Shown here: positions 1 through 8,880 of the stretch, one piece after another
How positions within the stretch are numbered: position 1 is the stretch's first letter
Layout: every line of letters starts with the position of its first letter
NCBI GenBank assembly: GCA_910588095.1
Contig: CAJUQH010000015.1
Location: 1 to 56,171 of the forward strand
Reading direction: 5' to 3'
Length of the DNA stretch: 56,171 bases
DNA from: an uncultured Eggerthellaceae bacterium
Lineage (GTDB): Bacteria; Actinomycetota; Coriobacteriia; Coriobacteriales; Eggerthellaceae
The notes under the pieces: model-generated
Databases searched by the model: none
What the model was told of the DNA's origin: nothing
What the model saw: the letters and a program-made list of their open reading frames with translations, nothing else
Program-made: the position numbers and the translations under genes

Positions 1-55
1 AACCCGCGACCTTGGGATTAAAAGTCCCCTGCTCTACCAACTGAGCTAACGGCCC
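1..55 (-). tRNA. tRNA-Lys (anticodon TTT), cut by the left window edge
   Basis: Read on the minus strand the sequence starts GGGCCGTTAGCTCAGTTGG, a typical 5' acceptor arm and D-loop. The anticodon loop is CTTTTAA, giving anticodon TTT (Lys). The T-arm begins TCGCGGGTT and the window ends there, so the 3' acceptor strand and any CCA lie outside. Confidence 0.93.
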
Positions 56-134
56 TGCTCCGTCGCACGCAAAGAAGCATTGTACCAGCATGCCAAGGTG
101 CGGGCAACGAAAAGGTGGTAGAATCTATGCCGCC

Positions 135-211
135 GCGCCCCTGTAGCTCAGCGGATAGAGCGTCGGTTTCCTAAACCGTGCGTCGGAGGTTCGAGTCCTC
201 TCAGGGGCGCC
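135..211 (+). tRNA. tRNA-Arg (anticodon CCT)
   Basis: The acceptor stem GCGCCCC (135-141) pairs with GGGGCGC (204-210). The D-arm is TAGCTCAGCGGATAGAGC, the anticodon loop TTCCTAA carries CCT, and the T-arm is GAGGTTCGAGTCCTC. No CCA is encoded at 212. A TAGAAT hexamer at 119-124 is a possible -10 box, with no convincing -35. Confidence 0.95.
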
Positions 212-344
212 ATCATGGCATCCCCTTCCCTCGCAAAAGCCCTCGCCCGAGCACCCGCTTCGCACGCATGCGCTCGCGCTGCGCGACCGCATGCTGCCCG
301 CGCAGCGCGTCGCCCACGCCCGAGCGTGCCGCCTCAAGCCGGCC

Positions 345-1616
345 CTACGCCGGGAAGCGCAGCATCAGGTACACGGCAGCCACCGCCACCGACCCCAGCA
401 TGATGGGAAAGCCCACCTTCAAGAACTGCACGAACGTTATCTCGTAGCCGTTCTTCTTCGATATGTCGGACAGCACCACGTTGGCGCTTGCGCCGATGAG
501 CGAGCCGTTGCCGCCCAGGCACGCGCCCAGCGAGACCGCCCACCACAAGGGCGCCACGTCCATGCCAGACGCCTCCATGGAAAGCAGGATGGGTATCATG
601 GTGGCCACGAACGGGATGTTGTCGAGGAACGCCGACACCACGGCCGACGCGAACACCAGCACCAGCATGGTAAGGAACACGTCGCCGCCGGTCAGGTCGA
701 TGAGCCACTGGGCCAGCATGCCGATGACGCCCGTCTCGGTCATGGCGCCCACGATGACGAACAGCCCGGCGAAGAACGCGAGCGTGGTCCATTCCACCTG
801 CGAGAGCGCGTGCTCGATGGACTCGCGCGACACCAGCAGGATGATGGCCGCCGCACCCAGCGCGATGACGCTCGACTCGAGCCCCAGCGCGCCATGCAGC
901 ATGAAGCCGGCCACCACCAGCACCATCATGCCCACCGATATGCGCAGGAGCCGGCGATCCTTTATGTAGTCGGCCGGCGCCAGGTCCATGACCTCGGCCG
1001 TGGCCTCGGCATCGGCGTGCATCTTGCGGCCGTACATGAAGTAGAACGCCACCAGCAGCAGGGCCAGTATGACCAGCACCACCGGCGCGTCGTAGACGAT
1101 GAAGTCGGCGAACTCGAAGCCCGCGGCCGAGCCGATCATGATGTTAGGCGGGTCGCCGATGAGCGTGGCGGTGCCGCCGATGTTGGATGCCAATATCTCG
1201 GCGATGAAGAACGGCACGGGGTTCACCCTGAGAAGCTTGCACAGCGTCAGCGTCACCGGGCCCATGAGCAGCACGGTGGTCACGTTGTCCAAGAACGCCG
1301 AGAACACCGCGGTCAGCAGCACGAACAGCATCATTATCTTCCAGGGGCTGCCCTTCGCCGCATGGGCGCACTTCACCGCCATGTACTCGAATATGCCCGA
1401 GAGCTTCACCACGGCCACGAACAGCATCATGCCGAACAGCACGCCCAGCGTGTTCAGGTCGAGGTGCCCCATGGCGGTATCGAACGGTATCACGTGCAGC
1501 GCGATGAGCAGCACGGCTCCCGCGATCGCCACCAAGGCGCGATGCACCTTCTCGGAGATTATCACCGCGAGCGCGATGACGAACACGGCAACGGATAGCA
1601 TCTGGTTTGCGTCCAC
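345..1616 (-). CDS. ArsB/NhaD-like (SLC13-type) ion permease
   Basis: 423 residues, almost wholly hydrophobic, with many predicted membrane spans and an internal duplication. The first half has FLDNVTTVLLMGP near 108-120 and SNIGGTATLIGDPPN near 144-158. The second half has AFLDNIPFVATMIPIL and then GGNGSLIGASANVV. The paired FLDN and GG-(T/N)-(A/G) signatures are those of the ion transporter superfamily that includes ArsB, NhaD and the P protein. The substrate cannot be read from sequence; Na+/H+ exchange or organic or oxyanion export are options. The start is GTG at 1616 with a weak GAGGAA upstream; ATG five codons in is an alternative. It lies downstream of the second permease behind a terminator-like hairpin, so it may have its own promoter. 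Confidence 0.82.
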   Translation of the reverse strand: MDANQMLSVAVFVIALAVIISEKVHRALVAIAGAVLLIALHVIPFDTAMGHLDLNTLGVLFGMMLFVAVVKLSGIFEYMAVKCAHAAKGSPWKIMMLFVLLTAVFSAFLDNVTTVLLMGPVTLTLCKLLRVNPVPFFIAEILASNIGGTATLIGDPPNIMIGSAAGFEFADFIVYDAPVVLVILALLLVAFYFMYGRKMHADAEATAEVMDLAPADYIKDRRLLRISVGMMVLVVAGFMLHGALGLESSVIALGAAAIILLVSRESIEHALSQVEWTTLAFFAGLFVIVGAMTETGVIGMLAQWLIDLTGGDVFLTMLVLVFASAVVSAFLDNIPFVATMIPILLSMEASGMDVAPLWWAVSLGACLGGNGSLIGASANVVLSDISKKNGYEITFVQFLKVGFPIMLGSVAVAAVYLMLRFPA

Positions 1617-1643
1617 GGGCGGCTCTCATTCCTCACCAAAGAA

Positions 1644-1678
1644 GAGGCGCCGCCAGGCTTGCGAACGACGGCGCCCTC
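1644..1678 (-). terminator. Probable terminator after the DASS permease
   Basis: On the minus strand GAGGGCGCCG (1678-1669) pairs with CGGCGCCTC (1652-1644) around a 16-nt loop, followed by TTCTTTGG. It sits 44 bp past the permease stop. The U run is interrupted, so efficiency is uncertain. Confidence 0.6.
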
Positions 1679-1721
1679 TGCTCTCTCGATAATCTGATTG
1701 TAGCTCAAAAAGAGGGCTGCG

Positions 1722-3131
1722 CTACACAAGCCCCACTAGAGCAGCCGCGGCCGGGACCCAAAGCCCCATAACCACAGCGATGAACAGCTGCACCGGGATG
1801 GACACCTTGGGCAGGTCGCCCATCTTGTAGTAACCCGGCGCGTAGGTGATGGCTGGCACGGTGTCAAAGGGGAAGATAATGCAGTTGCCTGCGCACATGC
1901 CCAACGGCAGAAGGAACAGTATGGGCGAGAGCCCCGACACGGTGGCCAGCGTGGCCAGCGGCGCAGCCAGCAGATTGATGATGGCTGGCGCCGAGGGGAT
2001 GATCACCATGAGCACGAACACGATGAGCGAGACGATGAACACCGCGATGATGGCACCCATGGCAAGCGACTCGGGGAAGATGAGTCCGCACAGCCACACC
2101 GTCACCTCGTTCTTCACCAGGTACTGGCCCAGCATGATCATGGTGGAGATGATGATGTACGGGGTCCAGTTGATGGACTTGAGGTACTCCTTGTACGTGA
2201 GTATCTCAATGTGCGGCAGGAACATGAGCACGCAGCCCACCGTCGCCACCATGGTGATGTCAAAGAACGGCACCCACGAGGAAGCGATCCAGAACACGAA
2301 CATCAGCACGATGACGCCTAGCACATAGACCTCTCTGGCGTCCATCTTCGCTGGGATGGATTCAGCACGCAAGTTGTCGCGGTAGGCGCTGATGGTGCTG
2401 GCGCTGAGCTCGGGCATCCTGAACACGCGTGTCGCGATGAACCACGTGAACAGAGTGCACGCGAAGGCCGCAGGGGTGCCGCACACCATCCACTGCAGGA
2501 ACGTTATGCGCGTGTCGGCGAACTCCTGGACGAACTCGATGATGAGCAGGTTCAGCGACGAGCCGGCCGGGGTGGCCATGCCGCCGAGGGTAGCCGATAT
2601 GGCGATGCATATCATGAATATCTTGCCCGCCTGCTTGGCATCGGCCTCGTCATCGTAGATGTCGAGGAACTTCACCGCCACCGCCACAAAGATAGCTGCC
2701 GTAGCCACGTTGGATATGAAGGCCGAAAGGATGCAGATGGTGAACATGAACGCCAGCAGTATCATCTTGATGTTCTTGCCGAACAGCCGCATCATGCTGA
2801 ACAGCAGGCGGTTGCCCAACGGCACCTTCGTGATGGCGGCCGATAGAGCGAACGACACAATGACGAAGAATGACGTGGTGTTCGTGAAGCCTGAGAGCGC
2901 CGCCCCGAAACTAGGCACTGCGCCGAACAGGTACATGAGCGCGATGCAGATGAAGCAGGTGATGGGCGTCGCAAACGTCTCGGTGAGCAGCAACGACAGC
3001 GTTATGGCCAGCACTCCCACCGTGCGCAGAGCCACTTCCGAAGGAAGCCCCAGCGCCTCGTAGGGTAACACGAAGCTCAAGATGCCGAACAGCACCGACA
3101 GCCCGAGCCCGATGGCTTGCTTGATTCTCAT
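1722..3131 (-). CDS. SLC13/DASS-family anion permease
   Basis: 469 residues with about eleven hydrophobic segments, the usual size for divalent anion:Na+ symporters (INDY/CitT family). The first substrate hairpin keeps an SNVATA motif (SNT class) around residue 134. The second hairpin reads IIPSAPAIINLLAAP where classical family members have SNTAT, so its substrate site is not the standard dicarboxylate one. ATG at 3131 has AAGGAGCTCTC directly upstream. It lies 30 bp downstream of the decarboxylase gene on the same strand, which argues for co-transcription and for uptake of the decarboxylase substrate or exchange with its product; that pairing is inference. Confidence 0.85.
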   Translation of the reverse strand: MRIKQAIGLGLSVLFGILSFVLPYEALGLPSEVALRTVGVLAITLSLLLTETFATPITCFICIALMYLFGAVPSFGAALSGFTNTTSFFVIVSFALSAAITKVPLGNRLLFSMMRLFGKNIKMILLAFMFTICILSAFISNVATAAIFVAVAVKFLDIYDDEADAKQAGKIFMICIAISATLGGMATPAGSSLNLLIIEFVQEFADTRITFLQWMVCGTPAAFACTLFTWFIATRVFRMPELSASTISAYRDNLRAESIPAKMDAREVYVLGVIVLMFVFWIASSWVPFFDITMVATVGCVLMFLPHIEILTYKEYLKSINWTPYIIISTMIMLGQYLVKNEVTVWLCGLIFPESLAMGAIIAVFIVSLIVFVLMVIIPSAPAIINLLAAPLATLATVSGLSPILFLLPLGMCAGNCIIFPFDTVPAITYAPGYYKMGDLPKVSIPVQLFIAVVMGLWVPAAAALVGLV

Positions 3132-3161
3132 GAGAGCTCCTTTGTCGAGAAGGTCGGCAGC

Positions 3162-4139
3162 TTAGGTATCGAGTCCGAGCTTGAAGAACCCGTTGGCGGT
3201 ATCGCGAGCTATCTTGCGCTTGTCGGTCTCGCTTATCTGGAGGTTGTCGAACCACACGCAGGCGTCGCTTATCTCCTCGAAGGGGTAATCGGTGGCAAAC
3301 ATGATGCGATCGGCGCCCATCTGCAGCATAGTGCACACGAGTGGGGGCAGCGTGAACTGGCCGCTGGTGGTCACCCAGAAGTTCTCGTTGAGGTACTGCG
3401 GCAGCGGCTTTTGCGCCGGCATGCCGCGGCGGCGCTTGTTCAGATGGTTCTGCGCGCGCCAGATGAGGAACGGCAGCCCCTCCCCCAGATGCCCGAGCAC
3501 GATGCGCAGCTTCGGATGCTCGTCGAACAGGCCGCTGCACATGAGACGCAGCGCATGGGTGGCCGTCTCCACGCCGAAGGCCCACGGCGCGCCATGAATC
3601 CAGTAATGCCCATCGAGGGTGTGGGCGTTCTCGGGCATGGGCTCGCGCGGATGCAGGTAGAACGGCACATCCATCTTCTCCATCTCAGCCCAGAAGGGGC
3701 GGTACGATTCGTCGTCGAGGTAGAGATAGGTGCCCTCGTCGCCTATCTGGGAGTAGCCGTTGGCCAACACGCCCACGAAGCCCAGGTCATCGATGGCATG
3801 ATGCAGCTCCTCAATGGCCAGCTGCGGGTCCTGCAGTGGCAGCGCCGCGAAGCCACGGAAGCGGTCGGGGTGCGCAGCGATGGCTTGGGCCAGCTCATCG
3901 TTGGCCTTGCGTGCGATGGCCGCGGCCTCGTCCTTGTCGGGCATCGACTGGATAGCCGGGCTGTTCAGCGACATGATCATCATGTCCATGCCGTGCTCGT
4001 CCATCTGCTCGAGTCGCAGGTCCACCAGGTCGAGCAAGCGCATGGTGCGCAAGTCCTGCTCGCCGGTGAAGTAGAGCAGCGAGCCGCCCAGGGTGTCCGG
4101 TATGGCGAAATGCTCCTCGAGCCCTATCTTTCCGTACAT
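3162..4139 (-). CDS. Amidohydrolase-type decarboxylase (ACMSD / gamma-resorcylate decarboxylase family)
   Basis: 325 residues, the normal length for metal-dependent non-oxidative aromatic acid decarboxylases. The N-terminus GKIGLEEHFA places Glu8 and His10 as metal ligands; His163 (in YLHPREP) and Asp284 (in FATDYPFE) complete the set expected from gamma-resorcylate and 2,3-dihydroxybenzoate decarboxylases. The GHLGEGLPF motif is also typical. The expected reaction is CO2 release from (or addition to) a hydroxybenzoate-like acid, but the exact substrate is not readable. ATG at 4139 has GAGGAGG just upstream. It is first in a minus-strand unit with the DASS permease and diverges from a LysR gene, the usual arrangement for a substrate-induced catabolic locus. 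Confidence 0.85.
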   Translation of the reverse strand: MYGKIGLEEHFAIPDTLGGSLLYFTGEQDLRTMRLLDLVDLRLEQMDEHGMDMMIMSLNSPAIQSMPDKDEAAAIARKANDELAQAIAAHPDRFRGFAALPLQDPQLAIEELHHAIDDLGFVGVLANGYSQIGDEGTYLYLDDESYRPFWAEMEKMDVPFYLHPREPMPENAHTLDGHYWIHGAPWAFGVETATHALRLMCSGLFDEHPKLRIVLGHLGEGLPFLIWRAQNHLNKRRRGMPAQKPLPQYLNENFWVTTSGQFTLPPLVCTMLQMGADRIMFATDYPFEEISDACVWFDNLQISETDKRKIARDTANGFFKLGLDT

Positions 4140-4277
4140 GGCTGCCTCCTCTTCCGTCGGGCGCCCCTTGCGGCCGCAGTAGCCTTCGCGGGGCCTGTTG
4201 ACGCAGACCTTACCAGAGCGGTGCCCACTACCGGAAATGAATAATCATCAGGGGAAACCTGCCGCATCGGACCCTGT

Positions 4278-4320
4278 GCTATTCCGTTTTTTCCAACGTT
4301 CTATCGGAAGATGGAATAGC
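4278..4320. promoter_or_regulatory. Candidate LysR operator between divergent genes
   Basis: GCTATTCC (4278-4285) and GGAATAGC (4313-4320) are perfect inverted repeats 27 bp apart. A second inner pair, TTCC (4291-4294) and GGAA (4306-4309), is nested within them. The dyad lies in the 289-bp gap between the decarboxylase and the LysR gene. Binding by the neighbouring LysR protein is inferred from position and symmetry. Confidence 0.55.
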
Positions 4321-4377
4321 CGCGCGCCTTCTTCGCCTCCAACCCCTCATACGGCTGCGCGGGCGGCGCTGACCCCC

Positions 4378-4383
4378 TATAAT
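4378..4383 (+). promoter_or_regulatory. -10 box for the LysR gene
   Basis: A perfect TATAAT lies 45 bp before the LysR start codon. No good -35 hexamer is visible 16-18 bp upstream, which fits an activator-assisted or weak promoter. Confidence 0.5.
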
Positions 4384-4428
4384 CGAAGGGACGGTCGCGA
4401 GGCCGCCGCATACCGAGGGAGGTCAACC

Positions 4429-5349
4429 ATGAACCTACGTATGCTGGAGGAGTTCGTCGAGTTCTCCAAAGCCCTTAACTTCAGCACCGCCGCCAAACTG
4501 CTGCATATGTCGCAGTCGAGCCTGAGCAAGCACATGTCAGAGCTTGAGCGCACCATCGGGTTCACCCTCGTGTCGCGAGATGCGCCCATGACCCTCACGC
4601 CGGCTGGCAAGCTGTTCTTGGAATCGGCGGAGGATATCTTATTCCGATACAACGAGACGCTAGCCGCGTGCCGCCGCCTCCAACACCAGCGCCAAGGGCG
4701 CATCACCGTGCATGACCCGCTCATAGACTCCACCATAGGCAACCAGGCCATCAGCGTCTTCATGCACTTCTCGGAGCACTACCCAGACGTCGAGGTGAAC
4801 CTGCACACCATCCGCAACCAGACCGTTTCCGAAGCGCTCGACGACGGCACGGTAGATATCGGCTACTACATGGCCTATGGCGACGTGGAGGCCATCATCG
4901 AAGAACGCGCAGCCCGCGGCATCGTGGCGGTGCCACTGCGCCAACGCCGGTTCTCGGTATGGATGAAGAAGGACCACCCCATGGCCGCCAAAGACCATCT
5001 GTACGTGGCCGACCTGGAGGGCAGCCCATTCCTCATACCCGCTGACCGCCTGTTCGACGATTGGCGCATCGTGCTGGAGAAGCTGTGCATGGACCATGGG
5101 TTCTTCCCTCGCGTAAACTTAAAGGTGACGCCCACCATCAACGGATACTTTGCCCTGAACACCAAGAACGGGGTCGTCATCTTGAGCGAGGCCTTCCTGC
5201 AGGATCCGCGCTTCCTCATGCGCGAGGACATGGTGGTGCGCGAGCTTTCCGACGAGGATTGCGCTTACACACTGTTCTTCGTGTTCAAGGAGGGCAATCC
5301 CAATCCCATCGTGCCGCTGTTCGCCGAATGCCTTGAATCCACTGTGTGA
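4429..5349 (+). CDS. LysR-family transcriptional regulator
   Basis: 306 residues from ATG at 4429, preceded by GAGGGAGGT at 4415-4423. The frame stays open upstream to 4198 but that part has no LysR similarity. Residues 1-60 form the winged helix-turn-helix (LRMLEEFVEFSKALNFSTAAKLLHMSQSSLSKHMSELE region), and 90-300 form the periplasmic-binding-like effector domain. It diverges from the decarboxylase-permease pair across a gap holding a perfect dyad, so it most likely senses the aromatic or anionic substrate of that locus. Confidence 0.9.
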   Translation: MNLRMLEEFVEFSKALNFSTAAKLLHMSQSSLSKHMSELERTIGFTLVSRDAPMTLTPAGKLFLESAEDILFRYNETLAACRRLQHQRQGRITVHDPLIDSTIGNQAISVFMHFSEHYPDVEVNLHTIRNQTVSEALDDGTVDIGYYMAYGDVEAIIEERAARGIVAVPLRQRRFSVWMKKDHPMAAKDHLYVADLEGSPFLIPADRLFDDWRIVLEKLCMDHGFFPRVNLKVTPTINGYFALNTKNGVVILSEAFLQDPRFLMREDMVVRELSDEDCAYTLFFVFKEGNPNPIVPLFAECLESTV

Positions 5350-5442
5350 TTCGCTCGCCGCCACACCGCAACCGGGCAGCTTGGAGGATAATGGCACAGT
5401 TATGGTTTCAAGCCCGCGGGGCGGACGGGACAGGGGTTTCAG

Positions 5443-7713
5443 ATGAGCATTCGTTTGACGGCAGCCAAGGCGGTAAGCGCGATGCTGACGGTGGGGCTGC
5501 GCGATGTGCTGCGCCGCCCGGCGGCCAACATGCCCGGCAAGATAGCCCTCTACGTCGACCCGCATCTCATAGCCGACCTGCGCGGCAAGCTGGCGCGCGG
5601 CTCGGTGGTGGTAGTGGGCACCAACGGCAAGACCTCCACGGTCAACCTGCTGGCCGACGCGTTGGCCTGCGCCGGCCAGCAGGTCATCTGCAACCGCACC
5701 GGCGCCAACCTCGACTCGGGCGTGGCCACGGCGCTGCTGCAGCAGCCCGCCGCCGACTGGGGCGTGTTCGAGTGCGACGAGCTGTGGCTGGCCAAGGTGA
5801 CGCCCGGGCTGCAGCCCACCTACGTGCTGCTGCTCAACCTGTTCCGCGACCAGCTGGACCGGTGCGGCGAGATAGACCGAATCCAGGAGAGCATCATCGG
5901 GTCGCTGGTCGCATCGCCCAGCACCGTGCTGGTGTACAACGCCGACGACCCGCTGTGCGCCGCCATCGCGGCCAAGGCTCCCAACCGCTCGGTGGCGTTC
6001 GGCATCGACGAGGACCTGGGGCTGGCCCAGAACACCGTGGCCGACGCCCAGATGTGCCAGATGTGCGATGCCATGATGGGCTACGACTGGCGCCAGTACG
6101 GCCAGCTGGGCAAGTACCACTGCGACAGCTGCGGCTTCGAGCGGCCAGCGCTGGCCATGGCGGCCCATGGCGTGGAGCTAGGGGCTGACCGGGCGTCATT
6201 CGAGGCCGTGGCCCGCGAGGGCGCGGAAGGGGCCGAAGGCAGCGCCGATGCCGTGCGCATAGCCACCGGCCAGGCGTCGCCCTACGTGGTGTACAACCTG
6301 CTGGCTGCCTGGGCCGCCGCGCACCTGATGGGCGTGCCCGTTGCGGCGTTCCAGCAGGCCGTGGACGAGTTCGACCCGCAGAACGGCCGCCTGCAGCGCT
6401 ACGTCGTGAACGGCCATCCCGTGCTGCTGAACCTGGCCAAGAACCCCACCGGGTTCAACCAGAACCTCAAGATAATAGCGGCCGACCAGAGCCCGAAGGC
6501 CATCGCCTTCTTCCTGAACGCCCACGAGGGCGACGGCCGCGACACCTCGTGGATATGGGACATCGACATGGAGGAGCTGGCCGGGCAGGACGTCCGCGCG
6601 GCCTTCGCCGGGGGCGAGAGCTGCTATGACATGCAGATACGGCTGAAGTACGCCGGCCTGGAGGCGGAGCGAACCTCCAGCATCGACGCCGTGTTCGAGG
6701 CCCTGGCCGCGCCTGGCTGCCCCCTGCCACCCGACGCCACCGTGTACGCCATAGCCAACTACACCGCGCTGCCTCCCGTGAAGAAGGGCCTGGATGCCCT
6801 GGCTGCAAAGGAGGACTCTGGCGCTGCGAAGGCAGGAAGCTACGCAGCGGAAGATGCCGCCGCGGCAACCCCAGAGGCCGCGTCAGGTGCACCCGAGCCG
6901 CCGAACCATCGGGCTTCACATCCCAGCGCAGGCGTCGCGGGCGAAGGCGAGACGCTCGATGGCCCCGCCATCCGCATCGTGCACCTCTACCCCGACCTGC
7001 TCAACCTCTACGGCGACAACGGCAACGTGCGCATCCTCGCCCAGCGCCTGCGCTGGCGCGGCATCCCCGCGGAGGTGCGCGAGGTGCACAACGGCGAGAC
7101 CGCCGACCTCTCCCAAGCCGACCTGGTGTTCCTCGGCGGCGGCCCCGACCGCGAGCAGCGCCTCGCCAGCACCGGCCTCATGGCCCTGCGCGACGAGCTG
7201 GCCCGTTTCATCGACGAGGACGGCCCGCTGCTGGCCATCTGCGGCGGCTTCCAGATACTGGGGCGCACCTGGGTGCTCGGCGACGAGGAGGTGCCCGGCC
7301 TGGGCCTGGCCCCCATGGAGACCCGCCGCCCCGGAACCTCGGCCGACCGCCTGGTGGGCGACATAGCGCTCGAATCCCCCTTGGCCGAGCATCCGGTCAT
7401 CGGCTACGAGAACCACGCCGGCCGCACCTATCTCGACGAGGGCGTGCAGCCCTTCGGCGATGTGGCATCGGAGTATGGCAACGGCAACAACGACGACGGC
7501 AAGGCCGACGGCATCGCCTTCCGCAACGTGGTGGGCACCTACCTGCATGGCCCGCTGCTGGCCAAGAACCCGGAAGTGGCCGACTGGCTGCTCCAACGGG
7601 CGCTCGACCGCCACAGCCAACGCACAGGCGCCGCAGCCCCCGCGCTCGCGCCCCTCGACGACAGCGTCGAGCAGTACGCCAACGAGTTCGTCGGATTGCG
7701 CCTGAACGTCTAG
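5443..7713 (+). CDS. Fused lipid II isoglutaminyl synthase, MurT-GatD in one chain
   Basis: 756 residues. Residues 1-455 are MurT: a Mur-ligase P-loop GTNGKTS at 59-65, a four-cysteine zinc ribbon (Cys205, Cys208, Cys227, Cys230) and the C-terminal DUF1727 region with HEGDGRDTSWIWDID. Residues 456-502 are an Ala/Glu/Pro-rich linker. Residues 503-756 are GatD, a CobB/CobQ-like glutamine amidotransferase, with catalytic Cys600 in AICGGFQILG and His702 in TYLHGPLL. Together they amidate the D-Glu of the peptidoglycan stem peptide using glutamine and ATP. In most Gram-positive bacteria murT and gatD are two adjacent genes; here there is no stop or frameshift between them. The ATG is preceded by a weak CAGGGG. 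Confidence 0.92.
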   Translation: MSIRLTAAKAVSAMLTVGLRDVLRRPAANMPGKIALYVDPHLIADLRGKLARGSVVVVGTNGKTSTVNLLADALACAGQQVICNRTGANLDSGVATALLQQPAADWGVFECDELWLAKVTPGLQPTYVLLLNLFRDQLDRCGEIDRIQESIIGSLVASPSTVLVYNADDPLCAAIAAKAPNRSVAFGIDEDLGLAQNTVADAQMCQMCDAMMGYDWRQYGQLGKYHCDSCGFERPALAMAAHGVELGADRASFEAVAREGAEGAEGSADAVRIATGQASPYVVYNLLAAWAAAHLMGVPVAAFQQAVDEFDPQNGRLQRYVVNGHPVLLNLAKNPTGFNQNLKIIAADQSPKAIAFFLNAHEGDGRDTSWIWDIDMEELAGQDVRAAFAGGESCYDMQIRLKYAGLEAERTSSIDAVFEALAAPGCPLPPDATVYAIANYTALPPVKKGLDALAAKEDSGAAKAGSYAAEDAAAATPEAASGAPEPPNHRASHPSAGVAGEGETLDGPAIRIVHLYPDLLNLYGDNGNVRILAQRLRWRGIPAEVREVHNGETADLSQADLVFLGGGPDREQRLASTGLMALRDELARFIDEDGPLLAICGGFQILGRTWVLGDEEVPGLGLAPMETRRPGTSADRLVGDIALESPLAEHPVIGYENHAGRTYLDEGVQPFGDVASEYGNGNNDDGKADGIAFRNVVGTYLHGPLLAKNPEVADWLLQRALDRHSQRTGAAAPALAPLDDSVEQYANEFVGLRLNV

Positions 7714-7803
7714 CTCGGCAAGGAAGAAGGCGGTTCCGGCCGGAAGATCGAGCGGGAAGGCCCGGCACCCAACCGCGCGGCGGCAGCTCGGGCGAACAGC
7801 CTC

Positions 7804-8793
7804 CTAGAACGTGACGCCCACCGCCGCCACGGCCAGGCCCCACAGCACGCCCATGGCGTAGAGCCCCGCGATGATGGCCACGTTCTGCTGCCACGGGCGG
7901 TTCGCCCGCACGAGCACGAGCAGGCCCACACCCGCCGACACCAGCAGCCCCGCCATCATGGCGCCGGCTCCCAGCACGCCTTCGAGGTAGAGCTGGGCTA
8001 TCACGATGCTGGCCGCGCAGTTGGGCACGAGCCCGACCAGACCCGACGCCAGCACCGCCAGCACCGAGTCGCCACCGAGGATGTCGGCCAGGGCATCCTC
8101 CCCCACCGCTTCCAGCACGCCGTTGAGCACCAGCGTCACCAGGAAAACGAACAGCGTCACCTGCACCGTATGCACGAGCGCGCTCTTGAAGATGCCCTTC
8201 CAGCCACCCTCGTGCCCATGGTCGTGGCAGTGCGCCTCGTGGGTGCAGCCCATGGCGCAGTCGTCGTGGTGCTCGTAGACCAGCTCGGGGTTCTCGGCGC
8301 AGGTAGAGCAACCTTCCTCGCAATGGCAGCCGTCGCGCTCGCACAGCTCGTGGATGCGCAGCCGCTGGTCGTCGCGGCGCGCCAGGCGCAAGCCCGCATC
8401 CACCACGAAGCCCATCACCATGCCGATGACCACCTTGGTGCCCATGATGGCGGCGATGGACTGCAAGGGCGCCCCCTCGGCCAGGAAGATGGGCAGCATC
8501 TCGTCCGACGTGGAAAGGAACACCGCGAACAGCGTGCCCAGGGTTATGACGCGCCCGGCGTACAGCGTCGCCGCCGCGGCCGAGAAGCCGCATTGGGGCA
8601 CCACGCCCAGCAGCGCGCCCACCACCGGCCCGGCGGCCCCGGCGCGCTTGACCGCCTCTTGGGTCTTGCCGGCCGTGCGGTGCTCGAGCCATTCCATGGC
8701 CAGGTACGTGACGAACAGGAAGGGGATGAGGTACAGCGTGTCGGCTACGGAATGCTCCAGCACGTGCGCTGCTATGTCTGCGAAAGATTCCAT
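7804..8793 (-). CDS. Putative heavy-metal/manganese permease (PF11449-like) with His/Cys-rich loop
   Basis: 329 residues. Two hydrophobic halves share repeated signatures: GVVPQCGFSAAAATLYAGRV near 60-80 and GLVPNCAASIVIAQLYLEGV near 248-267. These match the poorly characterised family annotated as putative arsenic efflux or manganese transporter. A hydrophilic loop between the halves (about 150-187) is packed with Cys and His, including CHCEEGCSTC and CHDHGHEGG, likely metal-binding. The gene converges on the MurT-GatD gene with 90 bp between. Direction of transport and the metal are not determined by sequence. Confidence 0.72.
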   Translation of the reverse strand: MESFADIAAHVLEHSVADTLYLIPFLFVTYLAMEWLEHRTAGKTQEAVKRAGAAGPVVGALLGVVPQCGFSAAAATLYAGRVITLGTLFAVFLSTSDEMLPIFLAEGAPLQSIAAIMGTKVVIGMVMGFVVDAGLRLARRDDQRLRIHELCERDGCHCEEGCSTCAENPELVYEHHDDCAMGCTHEAHCHDHGHEGGWKGIFKSALVHTVQVTLFVFLVTLVLNGVLEAVGEDALADILGGDSVLAVLASGLVGLVPNCAASIVIAQLYLEGVLGAGAMMAGLLVSAGVGLLVLVRANRPWQQNVAIIAGLYAMGVLWGLAVAAVGVTF

Positions 8794-8880
8794 GGCGCTA
8801 TTCTACGCCAGCAGGCCCCGCATCAGCGGCAGCTGCAGCCCTTCGGTGGCTCAGCGGTCAGCCAGCCGTTGACCAAGGCG

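Noticed and set aside
4198..4428. N-terminal extension of the LysR protein to 4198
   Set aside because: The extension covers the TATAAT and dyad, lacks LysR similarity, and ATG at 4429 has a GAGGGAGGT ribosome site.
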